The notes: generated by a model not told the origin, from the letters alone. A DNA stretch of 64,000 nt from JAABVY01 sp964627935 (GCA_964627935.1 CAZVLB010000013.1:87437-151436); one strand, 5' to 3'. Shown: positions 1 through 8,935, counted from the stretch's first letter. Program-made: numbers and translations.

Positions 1-84
1 GGGGCCGATATTTGTAGCTTAGATTCTGTTCTGATAACGCATGGGACGCAACCACTAAAATGGATACCGGCTGGTAATTTATAA
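1..84 (+). CDS. 3' end of an upstream gene (partial), possibly the LysM-type baseplate protein of the injection system
   Basis: Frame 1 is open from the window edge to TAA at 82-84 (27 codons, ending PLKWIPAGNL). The stop shares its last A with the ATG of the next gene (TAATG), the kind of coupling common in this window, so a real gene end is likely. In eCIS loci the gene just before the gpD/VgrG-like hub usually encodes a LysM-containing tube or baseplate protein. A C-terminus rich in Pro, Gly and Leu would suit a LysM end, but 27 residues cannot prove it. Confidence 0.45.
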   Translation, partial: GADICSLDSVLITHGTQPLKWIPAGNL

Positions 85-2249
85 TGCCCCAGTCACAAAC
101 TCAAAGTCAGGATCAGGGACAGGAAAACCCGCGTCTTCTGACCCCCTCATTTAAAATCCTTGTCGATGGTCAGGCACTCAGGCCGGAGGTGGAATCGCGC
201 GTGATTTCAATTCGGGCCGAGAGTAACCTGCAGATTCTGGATATGTTCGAAATCCGCTTATATGATTTCGACCTGATGCTGGTTAATTCGGATGATCTGG
301 CAATCGGCAAATCTGTGGAGCTGAAGCTGGGCTATCAGGAGAGCAATCTAATATCGGTGGCCAGCTGTGAAATAGTTTCCTGGGAACCGGAATATCCTCC
401 CGGGGGTGCGGCATTTTTGACAGTTCGCGGTTATGATAAATCCTTCAGATTATCAAGGGAGCGCAAGAGCAGATCATTTGTGGAGATGAAGGATTCCGAT
501 ATTGCGGCGCAGATCGCGCGTGAGATGAGCCTGACGCCGCATATCGACACGACCCCCGAGGTTCATCCGTATGTTTTCCAGCGCAATCAGACCAACCTTG
601 AGTTCCTGATGGAGCGTGCCCAGCGGATTCTGTTTGAGATGTATATCGATGGTAATGATCTTTATTTCCGGAAACCGCAATCCGACCAGAGCCGTCAATT
701 GAGCCTGACCTGGGGCGAATCACTGGTGTCATTTGCTCCGCGATTGTCACTTGCCAGGCAGGTTTCCAAGGTCACAGTCAGGGGCTGGGATCCCAAGACT
801 AAGAAGGCGATTGTCGGTACAGCCGGTGGCGGGGATGAACATTCCACGCTGGGCGGTTCGCAATCGGCGACACAGATTTCTGAATCGGCCATGGGCACTG
901 TGGAGAGTTTTAAGGTTGACCAGCCGATACACAGCCAGGCCGAAGCGGACGCATTGGCGCGCGCTCATTTCAACCGCCTTTCGATGAATTTCATAACTGG
1001 CGAGGGGCGTGCATTGGGCGATCCCGCTATCAAGGCCGGGGCGGTTCTCGATATTGAGGGGCTGGGCGATAAGTTTTCCGGATCATATTATATTGTCAAG
1101 GCCACGCATTCATTTACAGCTTCCGGCTATGCAACATCATTTGAGGTCAAGAAAAATTCACTGGGCCGTCAGGCACAACCCCCTCCGGGAGAGGCCGAGC
1201 AGGGTCCCGAAGAAGGACAGCATTTCCTGGATATCACATTGCAGGACGTTCTGGGCGAAACGATCAGCGGGCTGGATTATATACTGGTTGGCCCGGATGG
1301 TACCGAGTTTGCCGAGAGTGTCGGGTCGGATGGTAAGATTCATAAAGACAACCTGGCACAGGGTGAATGCCGGATCATATTCAAGCAGTTGCGCAATGCT
1401 CACTGGGAGGTTGACCAGGTCAATATCGGCGATGAGATCAGGCTGCTGGTTGATTGCCCGGGAATCGATTCGGGCCAGTCGGTTGAGTTCAAGATATTTG
1501 AGCTGTATTCGGAAAGCGATTCCGACGCAGTGACCACATTGAATGGCACAGTCAATGAAGAGGGTCAGGCCGAAGCGACCTGGACCTACGAATATAACGA
1601 AGAGCATGACGGCACCAGGCCCAGGTTTATTTTTAATGCCAAGAACGGTTCGATGGAAGCCAAGAGCGATGTCCTTACTGTTGTGGATGTGTTCGAGGCG
1701 ACATTGAGCACCGAAGAGGGTGAATTGATCATGGGCGTGGGCTATACGCTGACATTGCCGGATGGTTCAACCCGCGAGGGTACGACTGATGATGACGGCA
1801 AGATTATCGAAGAAGAGATGCCGATCGGGGATATCAGGATCAGGTTGTCGGATGGTTCGGCGCTTGAGATGAGCGAAGGCGGATCATCGGGCGGCGGTGG
1901 TGGCGGTGGAGGCACCCCCAGCAAAACCGGCGGTGGCGCAAGCAAAACCGGTGGCGGAGCCAGTAAGACCGGCGGTGGCGCAAAGAAAGCCGGAGGTGGA
2001 CCAAGCAAGACCGGTGGCGGTACTCAGAAGACTGGCGGTCAGCCTAATAAAACGGGCGGCGGTACCCAGAAGACTGGTGGTCAGCCCAATAAGACCGGTG
2101 GTGGTACCCAGAAGACTGGCGGACAGCCTAATAAAACCGGTGGCGGTACTCAGAAGACTGGCGGTCAGCCTAATAAAACAGGCGGCGGTGCCCAGAAGAC
2201 TGGCGGACAACCCAACAAAACAGGCGGTGGTGGCGGAGGAAGCCATTAA
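84..2249 (+). CDS. Phage late control D / VgrG-like hub protein of a contractile injection system, with repeat tail
   Basis: The N-terminal ~355 residues resemble the gpD (gp27/VgrG-like) hub of contractile tails and eCIS particles: FKILVDGQAL at the start, VRGYDKSFRL near residue 115, FLMERAQRILFEMYIDGNDL near 175-195, and GDKFSGSYYIVKATHSF near 330-350. This family forms the trimeric hub at the tube tip inside the baseplate. No gp5-like OB fold or beta-helix needle follows. Instead there are two copies of a small beta domain (about 380-430 and 535-595, each with Y.L..PDGT....T.DDGKI) around an Ig-like domain (about 440-530) of a type often seen in tail-associated and peptidoglycan-binding proteins. 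The last ~105 residues are Gly/Lys/Thr/Gln-rich and end in five 14-residue repeats. The ATG overlaps the upstream stop. Hub assignment is by motif recognition; the role of the tail is unknown. Confidence 0.8.
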   Translation: MPQSQTQSQDQGQENPRLLTPSFKILVDGQALRPEVESRVISIRAESNLQILDMFEIRLYDFDLMLVNSDDLAIGKSVELKLGYQESNLISVASCEIVSWEPEYPPGGAAFLTVRGYDKSFRLSRERKSRSFVEMKDSDIAAQIAREMSLTPHIDTTPEVHPYVFQRNQTNLEFLMERAQRILFEMYIDGNDLYFRKPQSDQSRQLSLTWGESLVSFAPRLSLARQVSKVTVRGWDPKTKKAIVGTAGGGDEHSTLGGSQSATQISESAMGTVESFKVDQPIHSQAEADALARAHFNRLSMNFITGEGRALGDPAIKAGAVLDIEGLGDKFSGSYYIVKATHSFTASGYATSFEVKKNSLGRQAQPPPGEAEQGPEEGQHFLDITLQDVLGETISGLDYILVGPDGTEFAESVGSDGKIHKDNLAQGECRIIFKQLRNAHWEVDQVNIGDEIRLLVDCPGIDSGQSVEFKIFELYSESDSDAVTTLNGTVNEEGQAEATWTYEYNEEHDGTRPRFIFNAKNGSMEAKSDVLTVVDVFEATLSTEEGELIMGVGYTLTLPDGSTREGTTDDDGKIIEEEMPIGDIRIRLSDGSALEMSEGGSSGGGGGGGGTPSKTGGGASKTGGGASKTGGGAKKAGGGPSKTGGGTQKTGGQPNKTGGGTQKTGGQPNKTGGGTQKTGGQPNKTGGGTQKTGGQPNKTGGGAQKTGGQPNKTGGGGGGSH
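2013..2222 (+). repeat. Five in-frame 42-bp tandem repeats (GGGTQKTGGQPNKT units)
   Basis: Five consecutive 42-bp units (2013-2054, 2055-2096, 2097-2138, 2139-2180, 2181-2222) encode GGGTQKTGGQPNKT, the fifth with A for T. Units 1 and 4 differ only at the last base, while the others carry mostly synonymous third-base changes. Shorter SKTGGGA repeats precede them (about 1917-2012). The unit length is a multiple of three, so copy-number change would lengthen or shorten the tail without a frameshift. Confidence 0.95.
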
Positions 2250-2263
2250 GACAGAAAACAGTT

Positions 2264-5068
2264 ATGGATGATATAGTTCGTTCAACAGATATTGAGCATG
2301 TAGTAGCTGTACCCTCGCAGGTATTGCGGGCCTACTTTACGGTCGAGAATATCAAGCCTGGTGATGAGGTCACGGTTGTACTTGAAACCGAGATGGTGCC
2401 CGACAACACCAATGTCAGCGTGGCTATAGTGCCCGAGGATGATCCCGATGCGGAACCGTTGAACACGGCCGAGGGGCAGGTCAGTTCCAATCGCTGCGAA
2501 GTTACTTTGACGCCTATGGAGGAAACCGAGGATGAGGCGACACTGGATGAGAAGCTGGGCCAGGATCATTTTCGGACATTCATCGCACGGATCGAAATCG
2601 AGAGCCATGAGATAAACTTCGACAATCCCAGCAATCGTCTCAATATCGGTCTGCCGGGTGTGGTGATAGAATCAATCGATGAGATGTTCGCGCCGCATCA
2701 TGAGGAACTGAACATAAATTACCGTTTTATAGATCTGCTGGATGAAATCAAGGGCGCCAAATTAAAAGTCTATGCCAGCAACTATAATGGCAGCAGCTAT
2801 CCCGATGACGGCGCGATTGTGTATACTCGTGATCTGACTGCAGATGAACGTCGGCATGATGCGCTGGATGTGATCCGCTGGGCGGGCGATTCCAACGCCG
2901 AAGGCGGGCCATTGCAGGAATCAAATGATAACACATTCTTTATAAATCCGCTTTATTCACCCTACACTGTGGAAATAATCTTTTCAAAGGACAACGAGGA
3001 TCCCGACCAGGATTCCAATGCCAAAAAGAATTATAAACGCATCCTCGAGGATGAAAGCGAGGTCGACTGGCAGTTCAAGGTTGAATATCATTCTATTGAG
3101 ATGGAGCTGGGAAGCTATCTCAATCCGGATGATATCCCTGATGCGCGTACGATTAAATGGCTGCAATGGCGATTGAACACATTGGGTTATCCCAGCGGGC
3201 CGGTGGATGGTGTCCCCGGTGCGCAGAGCGAGGTGGCCCTGCGTAATTTCCAGCGGGCGCACTGGCGCGTGCCCTGGCCGGAGGATGAGGATGCCGACCG
3301 GACGCCATTGGTTGTGGATGGTTTGCCGGGGGATTCATCTTATAGCGTGCTCGAATCGGATCAGGTGATAAAGCGCGAGCTGTTTTCGTCGGAGGCGCAG
3401 CTTTTTGATCCCAGTGCCGAGGTGAAGCTGTATACATGGGCCAATATATTCTATTCCTATCAGTCGCCGATAGAAAATGGTGAACAGGAGTGGAATAATA
3501 CATTCCGCAATGAATTTTTTGACAGCCGCTTCAATCCGCGTCAGTTCCCCCGTCATGAGAAGGAAGCCCTGGTGCTGAATCGTCCACGTATTCCGATTTT
3601 AATCAGGATACTGGTCAAGGACAAGACAGGCGAACCGGTTTTTTCGCCCCGCGCTGTTGGAGATGTGCGTGTCAATTTCCGTGTCGATGATCCGGATGAG
3701 GATATGGAAGTTACCGCGGGCTTCGAGGACAATGTTTCGCGCACCTATGTCAACCGGGCTCGTCAGGAGGTGAATCCCGCCACGGGTGACAATTGCCCTG
3801 AGGATCATGCCGGACGGCGTTCCGATGATGCCGATGAAAATTTCAAGAGCTATATCCATGTCGGCACGAAATATCCGCCTTTCGAAGCGCAGGAGGACAG
3901 TGATAAAAAAGTCGTCTATATAGAAACTCCGACAGAGGGCTGGGCCATGGGTATGGCCGGATTTTTCTTCAGGCCCTCCTATCAGGCCGGCGATAATTTC
4001 AAGCTGAAAGCCGAACTTGATTTCGAGGGTCATGACAATGAGGAAAACATCGAGTTCCAGGAATCATTCCGGGCCGAAAGCGCGAAAATTACCAACTGGC
4101 GCAAGATGAAACTGGCCGCGCATCTGGCCTTTGGAAGCCGTCAGGAACGCGAGGGCGAGGACAACCGGGTCTCGGATATTGTCAGGCGCGGATTGGATTA
4201 TTTTCAGAAGGCCTTTATTGAATTCGATGATCCTGAATTCACCGGCTCAGTGGAGCAGTTCCTGAGTGAGGATGAGTACAAGCAGGTTGTGGAAGATACC
4301 AACGAATTCAGCGATGAACAGAAGAACAACATACAGTACAGGCCCGATGATTTTATTTATCCGCTGGATGTGCGGGAGCAGAATGACGGTGAGGAACCGC
4401 GTGACTATACGCGCACGATTCGCGGAGAGGTGCGTGATTTCTGCGACAACTCATTGGAGACACTGGGAAAGACAATTATAAATAATATTCGTAAGAAATG
4501 CCGTGAGGGCGCGGTGATGATCGATTTCCAGGCCGGGCCATTGCTGGAGGTCTACCGCAACAAGGGCGAAGATGATGAAGAGCTGATCACGGATGATTAT
4601 ATGCCCGGCTCGTATTGCATCGGTCTGCCCAACGGCCTGGTTTATCTGGATATCTATTATGATGAGAGACGGGACTGCCCGCTTGATTTCCTGATCGCTC
4701 ATGAGCTCGGACATACATGCTTCCTGATGCATTGGGAGAACGCATCCACCGGAACACTGTCTGACGAAGACAATTATGAGGCGGTTGAGAATTTCCGGAG
4801 CAATGTTGATGATCATGACCACAATTGCATGATTTGTGCGATGAGTTACCCGATCGATCTGGGAGTGTTTCCTGCGCCTCCCGATGATCTTGAACTGGAG
4901 GGCACGGAGATAGGCAGTCGCGGCGATTATATCGACTTTATCAGAAATAAGGGACAGGATCATATCCGTTTTCATCAACTGGCGGAAAATTACAGCCCCG
5001 AGTTTTGCGGAAAGTGTTTGCTCAAGCTTCGTGGCTGGGCGGTAAAAGAACTCCCGCAGCAGTATTGA
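2264..5068 (+). CDS. Large protein with Ig-like domains, peptidoglycan-binding domain and metzincin-like zinc protease site; candidate injection-system effector
   Basis: 934 residues, no signal peptide. An N-terminal Ig-like stretch (VENIKPGDEVTVVLETEM, residues ~25-45) recalls the Ig-like domain of the hub protein. A peptidoglycan-binding type 1 domain lies at about 285-345 (IKWLQWRLNTLGYPSGPVDG, then ALRNFQRAHW). Near the C-terminus H813-E814-L-G-H817-T-C-F-L-M-H823 gives HExxHxxFxxH, and MSYP at 860-863 is placed like the Met-turn of metzincin metalloproteases, although the usual Gly of HExxHxxGxxH is Phe. Lack of a signal peptide and position 14 bp after the hub gene suggest a cargo or tail-tip enzyme delivered by the particle rather than a normally exported protease. 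The zinc-site reading is strong; family membership and substrate are inferred. Confidence 0.65.
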   Translation: MDDIVRSTDIEHVVAVPSQVLRAYFTVENIKPGDEVTVVLETEMVPDNTNVSVAIVPEDDPDAEPLNTAEGQVSSNRCEVTLTPMEETEDEATLDEKLGQDHFRTFIARIEIESHEINFDNPSNRLNIGLPGVVIESIDEMFAPHHEELNINYRFIDLLDEIKGAKLKVYASNYNGSSYPDDGAIVYTRDLTADERRHDALDVIRWAGDSNAEGGPLQESNDNTFFINPLYSPYTVEIIFSKDNEDPDQDSNAKKNYKRILEDESEVDWQFKVEYHSIEMELGSYLNPDDIPDARTIKWLQWRLNTLGYPSGPVDGVPGAQSEVALRNFQRAHWRVPWPEDEDADRTPLVVDGLPGDSSYSVLESDQVIKRELFSSEAQLFDPSAEVKLYTWANIFYSYQSPIENGEQEWNNTFRNEFFDSRFNPRQFPRHEKEALVLNRPRIPILIRILVKDKTGEPVFSPRAVGDVRVNFRVDDPDEDMEVTAGFEDNVSRTYVNRARQEVNPATGDNCPEDHAGRRSDDADENFKSYIHVGTKYPPFEAQEDSDKKVVYIETPTEGWAMGMAGFFFRPSYQAGDNFKLKAELDFEGHDNEENIEFQESFRAESAKITNWRKMKLAAHLAFGSRQEREGEDNRVSDIVRRGLDYFQKAFIEFDDPEFTGSVEQFLSEDEYKQVVEDTNEFSDEQKNNIQYRPDDFIYPLDVREQNDGEEPRDYTRTIRGEVRDFCDNSLETLGKTIINNIRKKCREGAVMIDFQAGPLLEVYRNKGEDDEELITDDYMPGSYCIGLPNGLVYLDIYYDERRDCPLDFLIAHELGHTCFLMHWENASTGTLSDEDNYEAVENFRSNVDDHDHNCMICAMSYPIDLGVFPAPPDDLELEGTEIGSRGDYIDFIRNKGQDHIRFHQLAENYSPEFCGKCLLKLRGWAVKELPQQY

Positions 5069-5079
5069 GGAATTAGCAG

Positions 5080-6498
5080 ATGGCGCTGACATTGAACATA
5101 TCGACCAATAAGAAGGAGTATCGTCCGGGCGAATCGATCCTGGCCGAGATGGTGCTGGAAAACAACAGCAGTTCGGCCGAGACCGTACCGGAATTTACAT
5201 TCAACTCCGATAATACCTCGATTATTGTGCTGAATGCTGAGAAACGTGCGATTGCCACGGTTGATGATTATACATTGCAACTTCGGCTGGGATATGATAT
5301 GACCGAAAGGATCGATGCGCCGGCTGACGAACTCAAGCCGGGAATGAAACGCAGGACGGTCTGGGACCTGACCAGCTATATCCGCATACTAAAAAAAGGT
5401 ATGTATTCCCTGCATGCCCGTTTCAAATACCCCGGTGATGAAATTTTATCCGAGCCGTGTGAATTTGAAATCCTGGATGGTGATGCGCGGGGTCTCAATC
5501 ATGCCTGGCATATGCGTCGGGGGGCACGCAAGTTCTGTCATCTGGTTTACTATGACAGTAAAGAGCTGTTCAACATGAAAGGCTATGGCAATAACCCGGA
5601 AGTCACAAAGTATAATCTGCCGTTAAAAAGCGAGTACCTGTCGGAAAGGATCGTGCCGTCCCGTTCATGCTATGACGGGGATGATTATCAATTGCGTCTT
5701 GTAGGTATGAATAAAAAGGACCTGATCGGAATAGCTGTCGAAAAAGATGAAATCAAATCGGATCTGGAGGTTGTCAAGCTATCCGGTGATGTCGCCTTTG
5801 ACGGAGTTTATGAAACCTGTAAGCAGGATCTGATCGTGCCCGAGGTGTTCATTCAGGATGGCAGTGGCAGGCTGCGATTTCATGTCTTTGATAAATCCGG
5901 AAAGAAAACTGCTGAAAAGACTATCGATGTGGGTGCGGACTGCGAGGTTTATGATGCGCGCGCGTACCGTGGGGGCGAGTATCTTCTGGTCTACTGCGAG
6001 GGTAAGGGCAAAGGCAATGATATTTATTCCGCCTTTGCGACAAAGCCCGACCTGTCTGACCTGAAACAGACCCGCCTGCTGGGTTCCAGCAAAAATTTCA
6101 GTGATGCGCTCTTACCGCCCGGCACAAAAATGCCGAAGGAATTTTATGCCGTGGCATTTGATCCGGAGCCGAAGGAGCTGATGATCTACACTGTCAACCT
6201 CGATCCGGATATCAAGACCAATGCGCCTCCCAAGCAGATACTGGAGACTAAGGGCGCTTTGCAGTATCTGGATTTTGCCATGGAGAAAAATGGCGCGATG
6301 TATCTGTTGTTTATCGAGGATGACCATAAGCTTCTGTTCTACAATCAATCATTGAACGAATTCCGCATGATTACCGGGGATAAATTTGATGATGCGCAGT
6401 TGATCATCACCGAGCGCCATGGTGTCTTTGCGGCTTATATCGACAAAGACAGGCTGGTTCGTTTCAAGCATCTGGAGTTTAAGGCTGAAGTACACTGA
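5080..6498 (+). CDS. Unknown protein with N-terminal Ig-like domain, third gene of the injection-system end
   Basis: 472 residues, no signal peptide and no membrane segment, so probably cytoplasmic or particle-loaded. Residues ~3-130 look like a beta-sandwich of the BsuPI / alpha-macroglobulin-like kind (LNISTNKKEYRPGESILAEM, closing with GMYSLHARFKYPGDEILSEP). The remainder has short beta-rich repeats with alternating hydrophobics (ELMIYTVNLDPD, AMYLLFIEDDHKLLFYNQS, HGVFAAYIDKDRLVRF), consistent with a propeller-like fold. A GAGG-type ribosome site overlaps the previous stop, and its own TGA overlaps the ATG of xseA by one base, so it is co-transcribed with both sides. No function is claimed. 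A chaperone, inhibitor or second cargo partnering the preceding metzincin is possible. Confidence 0.55.
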   Translation: MALTLNISTNKKEYRPGESILAEMVLENNSSSAETVPEFTFNSDNTSIIVLNAEKRAIATVDDYTLQLRLGYDMTERIDAPADELKPGMKRRTVWDLTSYIRILKKGMYSLHARFKYPGDEILSEPCEFEILDGDARGLNHAWHMRRGARKFCHLVYYDSKELFNMKGYGNNPEVTKYNLPLKSEYLSERIVPSRSCYDGDDYQLRLVGMNKKDLIGIAVEKDEIKSDLEVVKLSGDVAFDGVYETCKQDLIVPEVFIQDGSGRLRFHVFDKSGKKTAEKTIDVGADCEVYDARAYRGGEYLLVYCEGKGKGNDIYSAFATKPDLSDLKQTRLLGSSKNFSDALLPPGTKMPKEFYAVAFDPEPKELMIYTVNLDPDIKTNAPPKQILETKGALQYLDFAMEKNGAMYLLFIEDDHKLLFYNQSLNEFRMITGDKFDDAQLIITERHGVFAAYIDKDRLVRFKHLEFKAEVH

Positions 6499-7703
6499 TG
6501 GAAGAACAGATACTCACCGTTAGTCAGATCACAGATTTAATCAAGGGTCAACTGGAAGAATCATTTCCGGGGGTATGGGTTACGGGCGAGATTTCCAATT
6601 ATCTTCATCATTCATCGGGGCACAGATATTTTACATTGAAAGACAGCGGGGCGCAGATTAAATGTGTGATCTGGAAATTTGTCGGACAGCATCTGGCGGT
6701 TGAACCTGAGAATGGCATGAAGGTCAAGCTGTTTGGAGATGTCACGGTTTATCCCAAAGGGGGAGCTTATCAGATTCGTGTCAGCAGGGTGATGCCTCTG
6801 GGAGTGGGCGACCTGGAGGCGCAGTTTCAGATATTGAAGGAAAAGCTGTATGAAGAGGGGCTTTTTGATGAAGAGTATAAGAAACCGATACCGCAGTTTC
6901 CATTATCGATAGGAATTGTGACCTCGCCCACCGGGGCGGCGATCCGCGATATGATCAATATCCTCATGCGCCGTGCGCCCTGGGTGAAGATCATCCTGGT
7001 GCCGGTTCATGTGCAGGGGGATGGCGCGGCGGAGGAGATCGCGCATGCAATCGATATGTTCAACCGTTATGGCAGGGTGGATTTGATAATTGCCGGGCGG
7101 GGCGGGGGATCATTGGAGGATCTGTGGGCCTTCAATGAGGAGGTCACGGCCCGTGCGATTTATGCCTCTGAAATACCGGTAATATCTGCTGTGGGTCATC
7201 AGGTCGATTTTACCATTGCTGATTTTACGGCAGATCTTCGCGCACCCACGCCCTCGGCCGCGGCGGAGCTTGCGGTGCCGGATATTCTCGATCTGCGTGC
7301 TTATCTTGCCAAGACTCGCGCCAAGTTATCACGCGGGGCGTTGACATATATCGAGCTGGCCCGCGAGAAGTTGACCGGGTTGCAGAGGTCCCCTGTTTTC
7401 AGGAGGCCGCTGGAATTTATCTATATGCGCCAGCAGGAACTGGATGATCTTCGTGCACGGATGTTAAAGCAAAGCGGCTTATATGTTCGCGACAGGAAGA
7501 ATGAACTGAAGAGCATATCCGACAGGCTGGTTGCCCTGTCGCCATTGGCCATATTATCACGCGGATATGCTGTAGTCAGGTCTGATGACGGCTCGATAAT
7601 CCGCGACGCAAATGAGACCTCAGAGGGCAGGAAGCTTAAAATCCGTCTGCACAAGGGCGGGCTTGAGTCGACGGTGGATCGGGTTATTTCAGAAAGCGAT
7701 TGA
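6498..7703 (+). CDS. xseA: Exodeoxyribonuclease VII large subunit
   Basis: 401 residues, normal for XseA. The N-terminal OB-fold (about 1-100) contains VWVTGEISNYLHHSSGHRYF and LKDSGAQIKCVIW. The catalytic domain shows IGIVTSPTGAAIRDMINIL, DLIIAGRGGGSLEDLWAFN and VISAVGHQVDFTIADFTADL, then ARAPTPSAAAE-type spacing. A long helical coiled-coil region follows, and the C-terminal strand LSPLAILSRGYAVVR is typical. With XseB it forms the enzyme that degrades single-stranded DNA from both ends to oligonucleotides in repair. The start overlaps the upstream stop (TGATG), and xseB follows after 50 bp. Confidence 0.97.
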   Translation: MEEQILTVSQITDLIKGQLEESFPGVWVTGEISNYLHHSSGHRYFTLKDSGAQIKCVIWKFVGQHLAVEPENGMKVKLFGDVTVYPKGGAYQIRVSRVMPLGVGDLEAQFQILKEKLYEEGLFDEEYKKPIPQFPLSIGIVTSPTGAAIRDMINILMRRAPWVKIILVPVHVQGDGAAEEIAHAIDMFNRYGRVDLIIAGRGGGSLEDLWAFNEEVTARAIYASEIPVISAVGHQVDFTIADFTADLRAPTPSAAAELAVPDILDLRAYLAKTRAKLSRGALTYIELAREKLTGLQRSPVFRRPLEFIYMRQQELDDLRARMLKQSGLYVRDRKNELKSISDRLVALSPLAILSRGYAVVRSDDGSIIRDANETSEGRKLKIRLHKGGLESTVDRVISESD

Positions 7704-7753
7704 CTTGACCAGGTTTCTGCGATAAGTTTGACAGATACTCGACGAGGACAGAT

Positions 7754-8017
7754 ATGCCGGAAAAAAATAAAGCTGAAAAGATCGATTTCAGGGGCGGTAT
7801 GGAACGCCTGGAGGAGATCGTTGACGAACTCGAGAGCGGCGAGGTCGATCTCGAGGACGCATTGAAGATTTTCGAGGAAGGTATAAAAATTTCCAAGCAA
7901 CTTTCCGGACGGCTTGAAAAGGCAGAAAAGCAGATTCGCAAGCTGGTGGAGAAGTCCGACGGAAGTGTGGAAACGGAGCTATTCGAGGAGATCGAGGATC
8001 ACGACGAAACACTATAA
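7754..8017 (+). CDS. xseB: Exodeoxyribonuclease VII small subunit
   Basis: 87 residues with the family signature FRGGMERLEEIVDELESGEV followed by DLEDALKIFEEGIKISKQLS, giving the two-helix hairpin that binds the XseA helices. A GAGGA ribosome site lies just before the ATG. The C-terminal tail is acidic (ELFEEIEDHDETL). The gene lies directly after xseA and ends 10 bp before the likely GTG start of the polyprenyl synthase, the common xseA-xseB-ispA order. Confidence 0.95.
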   Translation: MPEKNKAEKIDFRGGMERLEEIVDELESGEVDLEDALKIFEEGIKISKQLSGRLEKAEKQIRKLVEKSDGSVETELFEEIEDHDETL

Positions 8018-8027
8018 ACTTGACCCG

Positions 8028-8888
8028 GTGTGGGAGAAGCGCTTCAGTGAGAAGCGTAAACTGATCAACCTCTGGTTGGAAAAGCTATTGCCGCCGGAGG
8101 ATTCGGTGCCGCAGTCCCTGCATGAAGCCATGCGCTACAGTGTCATGGCCGGCGGAAAACGTCTGCGTCCCATGCTGACCATGTATGCCTATGAGCTTTC
8201 CGGCAAGAACTGCGAGGATATCGCCAAACCGGCCTGTGCCCTTGAGTATATTCATACATACTCCCTGATTCATGATGATCTGCCGTGTATGGATGATGAC
8301 GATCTTCGTCGCGGCAAGCCCACGGTTCACAAGAAATTCAATGAGGCGATTGCGGTTCTGGCCGGCGATGCGCTGCATGCTTATGCCTTCGAGCTTCTGG
8401 CATCCTGGGGCGATTCGCTTATTGTCAGCGAAGTGGCTAAGGCGATCGGCACCTACGGTATGCTGGGCGGGCAGATTTGCGATATACTGGCCGAGAACTC
8501 GGAAATCGACCTGGAGACGGTCAGGAATATCCATACCCGCAAGACCGCGGCCCTGATTCATGCGGCCTTGAAAATCGGCGCCATGATGGGCGGTTTGCAT
8601 GAATCCGACATGGTTTATATATCGAGCTATGGAAAAAAGATCGGCCTGGCATTTCAGATCGTCGATGATATCCTTGATGTCACCTCAGATACGGAAACAT
8701 TGGGCAAGACAGCCGGCAAGGATGATATAAGCGGCAAGGCGACATATCCGCGGGCAATCGGCCTGGATGAGTCGCGCAGGATAGCCGAGGAATTGATTGT
8801 CTCCGCCCATGAAGACATTGCCCGCTTGAGCATGCCGGCCGAGGTTTTCGCTGTGCTGGCCGATTTGATTCTTTCGCGCCAGTATTGA
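8028..8888 (+). CDS. ispA: Polyprenyl (farnesyl/geranylgeranyl) diphosphate synthase
   Basis: The first aspartate-rich motif is DDLPCMDDDDLRRGKPT and the second is IVDDILD, the magnesium-binding sites for chain elongation of allylic diphosphates with isopentenyl diphosphate. AGGKRLRPML and DALHAYAFELL are also typical. The frame stays open upstream to 7914 inside xseB, but that extension is Arg/Ser/Trp-rich and unlike the family. GTG at 8028 gives VWEKRFSEKRKLINLWLEKL, matching the usual N-terminal helix, and starts 10 bp after the xseB stop. No Shine-Dalgarno is visible, so translation is probably coupled to xseB. Chain length (C15 or C20) cannot be decided. It would feed quinone and undecaprenyl carrier synthesis. 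Confidence 0.92.
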   Translation: MWEKRFSEKRKLINLWLEKLLPPEDSVPQSLHEAMRYSVMAGGKRLRPMLTMYAYELSGKNCEDIAKPACALEYIHTYSLIHDDLPCMDDDDLRRGKPTVHKKFNEAIAVLAGDALHAYAFELLASWGDSLIVSEVAKAIGTYGMLGGQICDILAENSEIDLETVRNIHTRKTAALIHAALKIGAMMGGLHESDMVYISSYGKKIGLAFQIVDDILDVTSDTETLGKTAGKDDISGKATYPRAIGLDESRRIAEELIVSAHEDIARLSMPAEVFAVLADLILSRQY

Positions 8889-8935
8889 TCCGCCCCGGAC
8901 ATATCAGGTCCATTTTATCAGCATAACTTCAATCC

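Noticed and set aside
2013..2222. Tandem repeats resembling a CRISPR or satellite array
   Set aside because: Units are contiguous without spacers and read in frame as protein.
4451..5092. Minus-strand frame of 213 codons opposite the metzincin site
   Set aside because: It mirrors the coding strand of a protein with clear motifs and has no domain of its own.
7914..8027. Longer start of the polyprenyl synthase inside xseB
   Set aside because: The extra 38 residues are unlike the family and overlap xseB by about 100 bases; GTG at 8028 fits better.
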